Positions 41,700-51,176 of a DNA stretch of 64,000 bases are shown here, piece after piece. Position 1 is the stretch's first letter. Each line of letters opens with the position of its first letter. The translations under genes and the position numbers were made by a program. The stretch is from Sporobacter sp963675425 (GTDB taxonomy: Bacteria > Bacillota > Clostridia > Oscillospirales > Oscillospiraceae), in the NCBI GenBank assembly GCA_963675425.1, contig OY776214.1:1426001-1490000 (forward strand). Direction: 5' to 3'. The notes under the pieces are model-generated. The model saw only the letters and a list, made by a program, of their open reading frames with translations, ran no database searches and was not told the origin of the DNA.

Positions 41700-43592
41700 A
41701 TGATACAGAGAAAATACAGATACGGTATTGTTATTGCTGTATTGATCATACTGATTGCGTTTGTAAATTGCCTTTCGCTTCCATCAAAAACAATTGAAGC
41801 CAAAAATGGAGTCGTCGATCTGAGTGGAATCGATTTCAGCCAACGCGAAAACTATAGGCTTGACGGGGATTGGGAGTTTTACTGGGAGCAACTGTTAAGC
41901 TACAAAGATCTTCAAAATTCAAAACCGGATCTTTACGCCGATATACCGGACACTTGGAACCACTATGAACTTAATGGCGAGACCCTACCGGGTCAGGGAT
42001 ATGCAACATATAGGCTTCACATCATAACCGATCTTCCAGAAAACACGCAGCTTGGACTGAGGCTTAACTCTTTTTCAAGTGCATTCAGCCTTTACATAGA
42101 TGAAGACCTCATTGCGTCCATCGGCAGCGTAGCGACTGATGCATCCGAAGAAATCGGAAAATATAAGCCGCAGGCCGTATACTTTAATGTGCCGGCATCG
42201 GAATTTGATATTATTATTCAAGTATCAAATTATGAATTCGCGAAAGGCGGATTCTGGAACAGCTTATACATCGGAAATGCCGAACATATCGGCGACCTCA
42301 ATAACTACATAATCGGGATAGAAATGCTCCTGATAGGCGTGCTTGTGATTATTGCCATATTTTATCTGGCCTTATATCTTATGATTTTAAAAACTGAATT
42401 TAATTTTTATCTGAATTCCTCCTGCTTGTGGCTGCTTACAGCTGTTATGGCCGATACAGTAGGAACGAATGCGATTGTCGGATCTATTCCGGGGCTTTCT
42501 TTTAAAATGGTAATATTTTTATGGTATTTATCAACCAACTGGGTTCCGTTCTTCCTTATACTGGTTACACATAAGCTGTTCGAATCAAAATTTTCGGCAA
42601 TTACGGTAAAAGTATATCTTATATTTTCTTTGGCGTTTCAGATGTTCTTTATATTAATGCCGACGAACGTATACACGCGATTCGCCGATGTGGGCGATCT
42701 GCACGATCTTTTGGGCTACATATGTTCGGCTTTGATTGTTGCAATAGGTATAAAAAAGGGATACCGTGACGGGTGGATGTATCTTTCCAGCATGATTATC
42801 GTGCTGATTTGCTATATCCACGATAGCCTGAACCCGAATAATTCTATAAATGATCCTTCCGGCGATGTATTGCTTATCGGGATATTTATATTCACATTTC
42901 TGCAGATGCTTATACAGGTCAACAGACTCAAACAGTTTTTTGAAAGTAATGCCGCAACGGAGCTCAAATTTCTTCAGGCGCAGATCAAACCCCATTTTCT
43001 GTACAATGCTATAAATACCTTTATTGCGATTTCCTATTATGATATCGATAAGACCAGAGCGCTTATGACGAACTTCGGTAATTACCTGAGAGGGAGCTTT
43101 GATTTTATGAATCAAAACCAGTTTGTAACGCTCAAAAGCGAAATTAAGCTTGCGGAATATTATGTCAGCATTGAAGAAGCGAGATTCGAAGAACGCCTTG
43201 AAGTAAAATTTGATGTTGATTGTGATATGAGAGATATGGTCCCGAATATGGTACTCGAGCCTATCATCGAAAATGCTATCAATCACGGCGTACTGCCTAA
43301 AGAGGCGGGCGGGCGCGTCGATATATCGATAATAAAGAAAGGGAAAACGTTGGCGTTCCGAGTCAGGGACAGCGGAGTCGGCATGATGCCCGAGGCGCTG
43401 AACAAGATCATTGAACATGAAAGCGTCAGCGGTGTAGGACTTCATAATATCAATAGCAGATTAATAAAGCTTTATGGAAAAGGGCTTGAGATTAATAGCC
43501 GTCCAGGAGAGGGCACTGAGGTCGCATGGACTGTTCCAATAAACGGGAAGAAGGTAAAAAGGCAGAGTGTTGAAAGTGGTTTTGGTAGATGA
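41700..43592 (+). CDS. LytS-like sensor histidine kinase with 7TM-DISM type sensor
   Basis: 630 residues. A first helix (IVIAVLIILIAFVNCL), then an outer domain beginning GVVDLSGIDFSQRENYRLDGDWEFYWEQLL (7TMR-DISM extracellular type, carbohydrate-binding-like fold). Seven membrane helices follow (about 205-400), then a His_kinase domain with LQAQIKPHFLYNAINTF (His432) and an ATPase domain (EPIIENAINHGVLP, DSGVGM, GVGLHNINSRL). The family senses wall or envelope signals. It overlaps the response regulator by 26 bases. Confidence 0.87.
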   Translation: MIQRKYRYGIVIAVLIILIAFVNCLSLPSKTIEAKNGVVDLSGIDFSQRENYRLDGDWEFYWEQLLSYKDLQNSKPDLYADIPDTWNHYELNGETLPGQGYATYRLHIITDLPENTQLGLRLNSFSSAFSLYIDEDLIASIGSVATDASEEIGKYKPQAVYFNVPASEFDIIIQVSNYEFAKGGFWNSLYIGNAEHIGDLNNYIIGIEMLLIGVLVIIAIFYLALYLMILKTEFNFYLNSSCLWLLTAVMADTVGTNAIVGSIPGLSFKMVIFLWYLSTNWVPFFLILVTHKLFESKFSAITVKVYLIFSLAFQMFFILMPTNVYTRFADVGDLHDLLGYICSALIVAIGIKKGYRDGWMYLSSMIIVLICYIHDSLNPNNSINDPSGDVLLIGIFIFTFLQMLIQVNRLKQFFESNAATELKFLQAQIKPHFLYNAINTFIAISYYDIDKTRALMTNFGNYLRGSFDFMNQNQFVTLKSEIKLAEYYVSIEEARFEERLEVKFDVDCDMRDMVPNMVLEPIIENAINHGVLPKEAGGRVDISIIKKGKTLAFRVRDSGVGMMPEALNKIIEHESVSGVGLHNINSRLIKLYGKGLEINSRPGEGTEVAWTVPINGKKVKRQSVESGFGR

Positions 43593-44667
43593 CGAGCGGC
43601 CGGCACTTCGGGTGTTGGAAATATTGCTGCAAAACTTTGACGGGATTTCTGTAATCGGTTCATTTACAGATCCCAATAAAGCTGTACAAACGATTGGCAA
43701 ACTAAAACCAGACGTTGTGTTCCTTGATATCAGTATGCCGCAGTTGCACGGGCTCGACGCCGCTTCCCTGATACAGGAAGGTTCACCCGATACCGATATT
43801 GTTTTTGTGACGGCCTATGACAGGTATGCTGTCGAGGCCTTTGAGCTTAACGCCCTTGATTACGTACTAAAGCCGATTAGTATCGACCGGCTCAGAAAAA
43901 CTGTCGAGAGAATTATGAAAAAGTTAGTGGTGGAGCATCATCAAAGCAACAGTCGAAGGCTTCAAATCAAATGTCTCGGCCAGCTTGAAGTCAGCTGGGA
44001 GAATGGTATTCCGATTAAATGGCGTGCGGAAAAGACAAAGGAGCTTTTTGCGTTTCTTTTATTAAATGAAGGACGGGAATTGTCGAAAGAAGAACTTCTT
44101 GAGACGCTATGGACGAACGACATACCTGAGAGATCGATCAAGCAGCTATATAACGGGATTTATTACATAAAGAAAACCTTAAAGGAATACGGTATAACCA
44201 GAGATTTGATCAGTTTGGGCAGTAACTACTGTATGAAATTAGGCGATGTAGATTACGATACAGCGCGCTTTTATGAGTTTGAAAATAGACGCAAAGCGTA
44301 CGGCGTGGATGAGCTCAAAAAGCTGGAACAGCTATATGCCGGAGATTATCTCGGATGTGAATATTATGAATGGGCCAATGGCGAACGGGAAAGGTTGTCA
44401 AGAGACTATCAGAGCTTGCTTTTCAAGCTTTCCGATGAGCTTATCTCGGAAAAAAGTTGGAACGGAGCCGAAGCCTGCCTGCTTAAGGCATATAGTAAAA
44501 ACCCCTATGACGAAAGATCAACAGAACGATTGCTGGAAGTCTATTTGTGTTCCGGCGATGTCAGGAAAGCTTTGACGCATTATAACGCATATGAAAAACT
44601 GTTAAAAAACGATTTGGGCGTCATTCCCACGGAACGAATAAAAAATTTAGTGAGAAGCATAAAATAA
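43567..44667 (+). CDS. Response regulator with BTAD (SARP-like) effector domain
   Basis: 366 residues from GTG 43567. Receiver with DDE near the start and Asp54 (FLDISMPQLHG), a winged helix (KEELLETLWTNDIPERSIKQLYNGIYYIKKTLKEYG), then a bacterial transcriptional activator domain of helical repeats (DTARFYEFENRRKAYG ... YDERSTERLLEVYLCSGDVRKALTHYNAYEKLLKNDLGV). It probably activates a nearby gene; the large SLH surface protein is the obvious candidate. Confidence 0.87.
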   Translation: MLKVVLVDDERPALRVLEILLQNFDGISVIGSFTDPNKAVQTIGKLKPDVVFLDISMPQLHGLDAASLIQEGSPDTDIVFVTAYDRYAVEAFELNALDYVLKPISIDRLRKTVERIMKKLVVEHHQSNSRRLQIKCLGQLEVSWENGIPIKWRAEKTKELFAFLLLNEGRELSKEELLETLWTNDIPERSIKQLYNGIYYIKKTLKEYGITRDLISLGSNYCMKLGDVDYDTARFYEFENRRKAYGVDELKKLEQLYAGDYLGCEYYEWANGERERLSRDYQSLLFKLSDELISEKSWNGAEACLLKAYSKNPYDERSTERLLEVYLCSGDVRKALTHYNAYEKLLKNDLGVIPTERIKNLVRSIK

Positions 44668-44695
44668 ATCGTAAAAACATCAGGTTAAACTGGCA

Positions 44696-44734
44696 AAAAA
44701 CCGCTGTTCCGGTGTAAATGGAACAGCGGTTTTT
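44696..44734 (+). terminator. Terminator of the LytS/BTAD operon
   Basis: Stem AAAAACCGCTGTTCC (44696-44710) / GGAACAGCGGTTTTT (44720-44734). Strong, with T-run inside the stem end. Confidence 0.85.
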
Positions 44735-44762
44735 ATCGTGCAGTTTATGATTTGATGAAATT

Positions 44763-44791
44763 TTGATGAAAAACATATAGTAAAATATAAT
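44763..44791 (+). promoter_or_regulatory. Promoter of the SLH surface protein gene
   Basis: TTGATG (44763-44768), 17 bases, TATAAT (44786-44791). The leader is about 75 bases, ending in AAAGGAGAA before the ATG. Confidence 0.65.
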
Positions 44792-44869
44792 ATTAGTATA
44801 TTCTGCACAAATTCTTAGTTAGTATTGTGAAAATTAGCTGATGATAATATTATTAAAGGAGAATGCGAA

Positions 44870-47800
44870 ATGGCAAGGGTCGTGCGAAGAAAATTTATGG
44901 CGGTCATTCTTTCTATGGCAATGGTGCTGAGCCTCATTCCGATGGTAACGCTGTCGGCGTGGGCAGCTACGGCGGCGAACGCGTCAAGTAACACCGTATT
45001 GTTAAGCGCAAGCACAGTAACGGCGGGCACCGAGATTACGATCACGGCAACCGGAGACCAGCAGGACGTCGCCGGCAGCGAAAGCGGAGACGAAAAATAT
45101 ATCCCCACCGGATGGACTTCAAACCTGGGCGGCAGCGGATCGTTCAGCTACTCGGGCAGCAGCTATACTTCAACTTACACGCCCACAGCAACCGGAACCG
45201 ACACGATAACCGTTACCTTCGCGCTAAATACATATGACGGCTCCGGATGGTCGGCAAGCACCACCGACACAAAAACAGCCGATCTGACCGTGAACGCGGC
45301 CGCGGTATCGTCTATGGTGCTGACGCAGGACATAACCGCCCCGGCATCAAACGGCGGCAATTTCGCGCAGCAGCCGGTGATCACGCTGAAGGACACATAC
45401 GGGAATATCTGCACGAACGACGACTCGACGACAGTAACCGCGTCCAAAAACGACGGCGGCGACTGGACGCTCACGGGGACGGCTACGCAAACGGCGGTCG
45501 GCGGTATCGTCACCTTTGCGGTCCTCGGAGCCTCAAACACGGCAACGGTTATCGGCGCGCAGCTTAAATTCAGCTCCGGAATGCTGACGTCCGTAACAAG
45601 TGGTACGGTCACGTTGGACGCGTCGGCGGCCGACACATGGGACGGAATGACCGCGGCGGCATTTGAGGGCGGCACCGGAACGTCTGACGATCCCTATGTG
45701 ATCGCCACAGCTGAGCAGCTTGCATACATGGCGAACCTGATTAATGACATTGGCAGTTCAAGCAGCAATTATGGTATATATAAGGATAAGTACTATACTC
45801 TGACGTCGGATATAGACCTTTCCGGCTATGATTGGTCTCCAATTGCTCAACTATACAGTAACACATATTATACCGACACATATTTCCACGGCACCTTTGA
45901 CGGCCATGGACATACTGTAACACTTCAAATCGATACCAATGTCAGAACGACAGGTCTTTTCGGTTATACCGGCAGCGATGCGGTCATAAAGAACCTGACG
46001 GTAAACGGCAGTATAAACACTACGAATACCACCACCGACAGTATTAGAGTCGGCAGCATAGTTGCCTTGAATAGGGGGACGATTTCAAATTGCACGTCAA
46101 ATGCGAGCGTGACAGGTACCCAAACCGGCAATACTATAACTGACCCATATATTTATGTCGGCGGAATAACAGGTGCCAATGTAGGCTCTGTCGTAGGCTG
46201 CACCTCGACGGGAGATGTAACAGGAGCAATAACGGTAAATCCCAAGAATGGCGTAAAGCTCTATGTCGGCGGAATAACGGGCATTAACGATGTCAACGCG
46301 ACTATCACCAATTGTACTTCCACGGGAGATGTATCGGGGACTACAGTGACGGATAATGGCTATTCCTGGTGTTATGCCGGCGGAATTTTGGGCTCGACTA
46401 CTTATTCGGCCGGGGTCAAAATGAGCGGATGTGAATCCTCCGGGCAGATCACATGCAGCGCTACGGCGAAAAACGGACAAGGCCATGCATATGCCGGAGG
46501 CTTTGCCGGCTTGCTAATGCAAAACGGTTTGAACGTCGAAGACTGCTCCTCAACATGTACGGTCTCTGGCACGGCTTCCGGTACGGGTCCCTCCCCCAAT
46601 CCCGGCGTGTCGGCAGATGCTTATGCCGATATCGGCGGATTCGCAGGAGCCATTGCTTACGGCGTCAGCATCTCAGATTGCCACTCTGACGGCAATTCCA
46701 GCGGTTCCGCCATATCATCGGACGGTGGTGAGTCTGATGCCTACATCGGCGGCTTTACCGGAACAAGCACTCTTTATAACGGCTGCTCCTGCTCTATTGA
46801 TTCCTGCTATTCGACAGGAACCGCGCAGAGCAGTGCAGGAAAAAATGTCTACGCAGGCGGCCTTGTCGCTTACAACAGTGAACCCTGCAGTATAGCGAAC
46901 AGCTATTCTACTTGCAATGTAAACAGCGATTCCGTTGTAGCGGATTCCATTAGCTACGCCGGTGGCCTTATCGGTTATAATTCTTCGTTGTATGTTTCTG
47001 ATTGTTACGCCCGCGGGGCGGTTTCCGGAAGCGCTGACAGCGCAGCCTATCTGGGCGGTTTTTTGGGCCAGAACACAGGAACCGTTCATGACGGCTACGC
47101 CACAGGCAACGTATCGGTCAGCGGTAGCGGGACCAACTATATCGGAGGGCTTGCGGGCCTTAACGATAGTTCTGCAACGATTGCCAACGCTTATTTCGAC
47201 AGTGAGACCACCGGACAGACGGCGGGAGTCGGCTCCAATTCCAATGCAACAGACGGCGCCGTTTCCGTGACCGGCCTTACCACCTCGCAAATGACGGGCG
47301 CCACCGCGAAGAACAACATGTCGTCGCTGAATTTCACCTTGAAATGGAAAACGCAGGCGAATACAGCTACTTATTGGTATTATCCTCAACTTCAGAGCTT
47401 TTCCGGTTTTGGCAGCGTTGCGTTAAAGGTTTCGTCGGGTTATTCATCCGGCGGTTCCCCGTCTTCCTCCTCAAACGGTACTCCCGTCCTGATCAATGGC
47501 GAGGAGCAGACGGCGGGAACAACTAAAACCATTACTTCCGGTGGCGTAACCACGACAACCGTGACGCTGACCGCCGACGACATTGAGGACTTGCTTGACG
47601 GTGTCAGTAGCAGCCCGACGGTGACAATACCCATTTTGACCGACTCTGATGTCTCGACCGGCCGCTTGGATGGTCAGGCGGTCAGTAATATGGCGGACAT
47701 GGATGCGGTGCTCGTCATCGACACCGGCTCGGTCACGTATACTATTCCCGCTTCGGAAATCGATATTGATGCGATATCCGAGCAATTCGGAGAAAGCGTT

Positions 47801-48724
47801 AGTCTGGATGACATCACCGTAAATGTGTCCATATCCGAACCATCGGATGCAATGGTCACAGCTGTTGACAATGCGGCGGCTGAAGGAGGATTTACCATTC
47901 AGATCCCCGCCGTGGAATTCACGATCACATGCGAATATAACGGACAGACAATTGAGGTTGAAACTTTCGATGCTTACGTGCAGCGTTTGGTGGCGATCCC
48001 CGACAGTGTCGATCCTACTAAAATCACCACCGCCGTTGTCGTCAACGCTGACGGAATCACACATCATGTGCCGACCAGCGTCTCTCTCATCAACGGCAAA
48101 TACTACGCGGTTATCAACAGCCTGACCAACAGCACCTATTCCGTCGTGTGGAATCCGGTGGAGTTCTCAGACGTGACGAATCATTGGGCAAAGGACACAG
48201 TCAACAACATGGGCTCCAGGATGGTCGTATTCGGCGACAATAACGGTAACTACAATCCTGACAACAACATCACCCGTGCCGAATTTGCCACGATTATCAT
48301 CAGGGCGCTGGGCCTTACCCCGGGAACCGGCGAAAGCGGCTTTGACGATGTGGCTTCGACAGACTGGTACTGCGGATACGTAGAAACTGCGGCCGGATAT
48401 GGCATAATCACAGGGTATCCAGATGGCAGCTTTGGCCCGGACGATACAATAACCCGCGAGCAGGCAATGGTCATGATAGCGAGGGCTATGAAAATAACCG
48501 GCCTTGAGGTAAACCTAACCGATAGTGAAATTAATGAACTGCTTGGAACTTACTCGGACGGAGCAACTGCCATGGATTACGCGAAAACTGGTATAGCCGC
48601 CTGTATCCAGACAGGTATAGTCTCCGGCAGAGGCAACGGAACAATAGCGCCAAAGGACTATGTCACCCGCGCCGAGGTTGCGGTCATGGTTGAAAAAATG
48701 CTGCAAAAATCTGAACTGATTTAA
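44870..48724 (+). CDS. Secreted S-layer-type surface protein with GLUG repeats and SLH domains
   Basis: 1284 residues. Signal peptide (FMAVILSMAMVLSLIPMVTLSAWA), two Ig-like/invasin-like domains (about 30-260), then about ten GLUG-type repeats (YVGGITGINDVNATITNCTSTGDVSG pattern, about 265-800) forming a beta-helix. A Ser-rich linker and a beta-rich region follow. The C-terminal 190 residues hold three SLH units (FSDVTNHWAKDTVNNM; FDDVASTDWYCGYVETAAGYGIITGYPDGSF; AKTGIAACIQTGIVSGRGNGTIAP). SLH binds pyruvylated wall polymer. Probably an adhesin. It may be controlled by the two-component pair upstream. Confidence 0.9.
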   Translation: MARVVRRKFMAVILSMAMVLSLIPMVTLSAWAATAANASSNTVLLSASTVTAGTEITITATGDQQDVAGSESGDEKYIPTGWTSNLGGSGSFSYSGSSYTSTYTPTATGTDTITVTFALNTYDGSGWSASTTDTKTADLTVNAAAVSSMVLTQDITAPASNGGNFAQQPVITLKDTYGNICTNDDSTTVTASKNDGGDWTLTGTATQTAVGGIVTFAVLGASNTATVIGAQLKFSSGMLTSVTSGTVTLDASAADTWDGMTAAAFEGGTGTSDDPYVIATAEQLAYMANLINDIGSSSSNYGIYKDKYYTLTSDIDLSGYDWSPIAQLYSNTYYTDTYFHGTFDGHGHTVTLQIDTNVRTTGLFGYTGSDAVIKNLTVNGSINTTNTTTDSIRVGSIVALNRGTISNCTSNASVTGTQTGNTITDPYIYVGGITGANVGSVVGCTSTGDVTGAITVNPKNGVKLYVGGITGINDVNATITNCTSTGDVSGTTVTDNGYSWCYAGGILGSTTYSAGVKMSGCESSGQITCSATAKNGQGHAYAGGFAGLLMQNGLNVEDCSSTCTVSGTASGTGPSPNPGVSADAYADIGGFAGAIAYGVSISDCHSDGNSSGSAISSDGGESDAYIGGFTGTSTLYNGCSCSIDSCYSTGTAQSSAGKNVYAGGLVAYNSEPCSIANSYSTCNVNSDSVVADSISYAGGLIGYNSSLYVSDCYARGAVSGSADSAAYLGGFLGQNTGTVHDGYATGNVSVSGSGTNYIGGLAGLNDSSATIANAYFDSETTGQTAGVGSNSNATDGAVSVTGLTTSQMTGATAKNNMSSLNFTLKWKTQANTATYWYYPQLQSFSGFGSVALKVSSGYSSGGSPSSSSNGTPVLINGEEQTAGTTKTITSGGVTTTTVTLTADDIEDLLDGVSSSPTVTIPILTDSDVSTGRLDGQAVSNMADMDAVLVIDTGSVTYTIPASEIDIDAISEQFGESVSLDDITVNVSISEPSDAMVTAVDNAAAEGGFTIQIPAVEFTITCEYNGQTIEVETFDAYVQRLVAIPDSVDPTKITTAVVVNADGITHHVPTSVSLINGKYYAVINSLTNSTYSVVWNPVEFSDVTNHWAKDTVNNMGSRMVVFGDNNGNYNPDNNITRAEFATIIIRALGLTPGTGESGFDDVASTDWYCGYVETAAGYGIITGYPDGSFGPDDTITREQAMVMIARAMKITGLEVNLTDSEINELLGTYSDGATAMDYAKTGIAACIQTGIVSGRGNGTIAPKDYVTRAEVAVMVEKMLQKSELI

Positions 48725-48776
48725 GGCAAAACGGATAACGGGAGGCGGAGACTTCCATATCCACTGAACTTAACAG

Positions 48777-48818
48777 AAACGGGCCCTGTATCTGCGTTCG
48801 CAAATACAGGGCCCGTTT
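48777..48818 (+). terminator. Terminator after the SLH protein gene
   Basis: Stem AAACGGGCCCTGTAT (48777-48791) / ATACAGGGCCCGTTT (48804-48818). Perfect 15-bp stem that would work in both directions. Confidence 0.85.
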
Positions 48819-48860
48819 CCTGGCCGGAATTATTCACTCAATTTCATTGCAGTATTCGGA

Positions 48861-49122
48861 GTGTGTCTTGACACAACGTCACATCCGCTGGCCTTCTATG
48901 CGTTTCCTGAACTCGACGCCCGTAAAATCTCTTCCACCAACATACTGGAGCGGCTGAATAAAGAAATCCTTTGCAGAGCTAGCGTTGTTGGATCATTCCT
49001 ACCCGGATTCCTATCTCCGGCTGATAACGACCTATGTTGTGGAACATGCCGAGGACTGGTCTATCCTCAGGGCATACCTGAACCTAAAATCTATTCAGGC
49101 GCTGTTGCGAAACGCAGCTTAA
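48861..49122 (+). pseudogene. IS256-family transposase C-terminal remnant, frameshifted
   Basis: One frame gives FPELDARKISSTNILERLNKEILCRASVVGSF. After a shift near 49005 the next frame gives DSYLRLITTYVVEHAEDWSIL, then RAYLNLKSIQALLRNAA and a stop at 49120-49122. This is the C-terminal end of an IS256/mutator transposase (TTN..ERLN.EI.RR..VV..FP....LRL). The rest of the IS is gone. It differs from the fragment at 18189, so it comes from another element. Confidence 0.75.
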
Positions 49123-49413
49123 TTTACTGCCCGGAGTCCCCCAATTGCGAACGTCTCTTGACGCGGCCCCGTTTTCGGGGAGCAGATCAATCAACCAAGA
49201 GCCTTAAGAACCTTTTGGCGGGTAGATTGTTGGTTCAAGGCCAGTCCCACACGCAAAATCATGATAATCCAACCTTGTCTCCTTCGAAGATGAGTTCTGA
49301 TTATTGCTTTGTTTTTAACATCGCCAAAAGAAAAAGGGCGAGGGTTCAAATGCCTTCGTCCTTTTTGATATGCCATTTATTATGCCGCTGCAAGAGTAAG
49401 TATTTCAGTTTAA
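49123..49413. other. Non-coding stretch with weak terminator
   Basis: No supported gene. A hairpin AAAAAGGGCGAGGG / CCTTCGTCCTTTTT (49331-49366, with G-T pairs) lies near the right side and may terminate the convergent - strand gene at 49414. The rest is probably remnant IS DNA. Confidence 0.4.
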
Positions 49414-50169
49414 TCAATTCAGCCGCGATTTTTCGAAATTTTCAATTATATTGGCAAGCTCACTTGCACCCATATCCATATCCCAAGAAATGTGTCTAAA
49501 GGAGCTTCCATACGACAGATGTGCAAATACTTCGCGTGCCATTACGCCGCCTTTCAGCTTACTTGGAGGCGCAAGTTGAATGGGTCGCTCCGAAAGAAAT
49601 TTTTCTTTTGGCAACCTGAGATAGAGCTTATTTTCTGCATCGGCACTTTCTTCATCCCTAATAATGATTATACTTTCTATCTGAAAATCGGATGAGGTCA
49701 CAAAACTATGTATAATTTTATACCAATCAAAGCCGATGGAGGAGATACGGAAAAACATTTTTTTTGATGACGCATCCGTATAATACATACCGCCATAGCT
49801 GGCCCGCAGGAACTCCTGATTGAGTTCAGCGGTAATCTCGCCATACAGGGTGGCTAAATCCAGTTTTTCTGTGGAGAGTGCCTTGATTTCCTCTGCGTGT
49901 GCCTTTACAAACTCCTGCGACAAGGGGCAATCGGGCTTTTGTAAAATGGAGTTGGGCGCATTAGAGATAACATCGCCGTCAACAGAAACAGAAGTCATCC
50001 ATGCTGCGACCGTTTCCAGAACAAGCTGCCGGGATTCATCATGCCGGGTATTTGCATACAGCCATTCAGCCGCGAGCAGTGTCTTGTCCACATTTTCTGG
50101 GTTGGCGTAAATATGTTGTACACAAGGAAACGCCTTGCCATCATTTCGAATCATCCATGCTGCATTCAT
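49414..50169 (-). CDS. Hypothetical protein
   Basis: 251 residues: MNAAWMIRNDGKAFPCVQHIYANPENVDKTLLAAEWLYANT, a helical middle (KAHAEEIKALSTEKLDLATLYGEITAELNQEFLRASYGG), then FRISSIGFDWYKIIHSFVTS and a final FAHLSYGSSFRHISWDMDMGASELANIIENFEKS. The start MNAAWMI.NDGKAF resembles small mobile-element-associated proteins of Clostridia. No motif allows a function. It may be a capture protein of the accessory region. Confidence 0.5.
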   Translation of the reverse strand: MNAAWMIRNDGKAFPCVQHIYANPENVDKTLLAAEWLYANTRHDESRQLVLETVAAWMTSVSVDGDVISNAPNSILQKPDCPLSQEFVKAHAEEIKALSTEKLDLATLYGEITAELNQEFLRASYGGMYYTDASSKKMFFRISSIGFDWYKIIHSFVTSSDFQIESIIIIRDEESADAENKLYLRLPKEKFLSERPIQLAPPSKLKGGVMAREVFAHLSYGSSFRHISWDMDMGASELANIIENFEKSRLN

Positions 50170-50259
50170 TCGTTCACCTGCTCTGATTGCAAAAATTTTC
50201 GATTCATCGCGAAACTAACCGGAGTAATCTTTTTAACTAAGAATCCATGCTTGTTGTTT

Positions 50260-51015
50260 CTATTTAATAAATAACAGAGAATCACCTGAAATATCTGAAA
50301 ACCAGATATCTATATCATTTTCTTTGTATTTTTCCCAATCTGTTTTTGAATTAGCTGACCATGGCATTACGATAATCCCTTTTACTTCATTAAGCGTACC
50401 CACTGTAGCACCTGGATACACACGAAGAACAGATTCATAATCTCTTATATAAGTATTGAAATGGTTAATATAGCCTTTAAGTTGGCTTACCGCATGAGTG
50501 TTTCGCTCTTTCTTAAGTTCAAAGATGTAAGCAGTTGTATCTTTTACGCCTACCACATCAAAGCGCTTATCGTGGACAAGATTAAATTCTGAGGCAATGA
50601 ATTGAATGCCATAATATGCTGGTTCATTTTTGATCAAACCTTGAATAAGGAGTGCTTGTAAATTATCTTCAAGAGCTTTGGTGTTTGTCCTTTGTTTGAA
50701 TTCGAGCTCTTTCAAGATATTTAACGAATCCTCTTTGGCATCATTAGTCAGCTGGGACAGTTTTTCATGCAACTTCTTCAAAACATTTAAAATAGTATCC
50801 TTTGTTTCGTTCTTGCCTCTCATGGGCGCATAAGGCAATGTTGAAACAATAGTAATTCCGCTTGCGGTTGGCCTCAAATGGAAGCACTTTCTAAATACCT
50901 CAGCATTATTTATAGATATTAAAAATTCATTCCAGACTTTGCTTGCAAATTCAGCGTTCCTAAGTATTTTTGGTACAGACTTAATTTCATAAAAAGACTG
51001 CTCGGACTTTTCCAT
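50260..51015 (-). CDS. PD-(D/E)XK nuclease-like protein
   Basis: 251 residues. The C-terminal half has the nuclease-fold pattern KRFDVVGVKDTTAYIFELKKERNTHAVSQLKGYINHF, where D...E-x-K would be the metal site and QLKGY a following helix. This resembles DUF91/NucS-like and restriction-type domains. The N-terminal half is helical and may bind DNA or a partner. The gene stands alone without methylase, so either a defence nuclease or a repair protein is possible. Confidence 0.6.
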   Translation of the reverse strand: MEKSEQSFYEIKSVPKILRNAEFASKVWNEFLISINNAEVFRKCFHLRPTASGITIVSTLPYAPMRGKNETKDTILNVLKKLHEKLSQLTNDAKEDSLNILKELEFKQRTNTKALEDNLQALLIQGLIKNEPAYYGIQFIASEFNLVHDKRFDVVGVKDTTAYIFELKKERNTHAVSQLKGYINHFNTYIRDYESVLRVYPGATVGTLNEVKGIIVMPWSANSKTDWEKYKENDIDIWFSDISGDSLLFIK

Positions 51016-51176
51016 ATTAAGGCCCCCAGTATGTAATATTTTCTAACAAAAGTTTATCATATTCTGCAAAAAATGCAATCTGTATCACGTCATAACGCTT
51101 GTCTGAAGACAGGAAGCAGCCTGTGATATACTTCCTTCAAAAGCTTATGATACTTTTTACCATCGGAGGGTATAAA

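Noticed and set aside
46097..48067. Several long frames on both strands within the SLH/GLUG protein gene
   Set aside because: GC-rich repeat DNA keeps other frames open; none has initiation signals or family features.
48861..49499. A single 212-residue protein
   Set aside because: Its first part is transposase sequence that continues in another frame, so the rest of the frame is not a real product.
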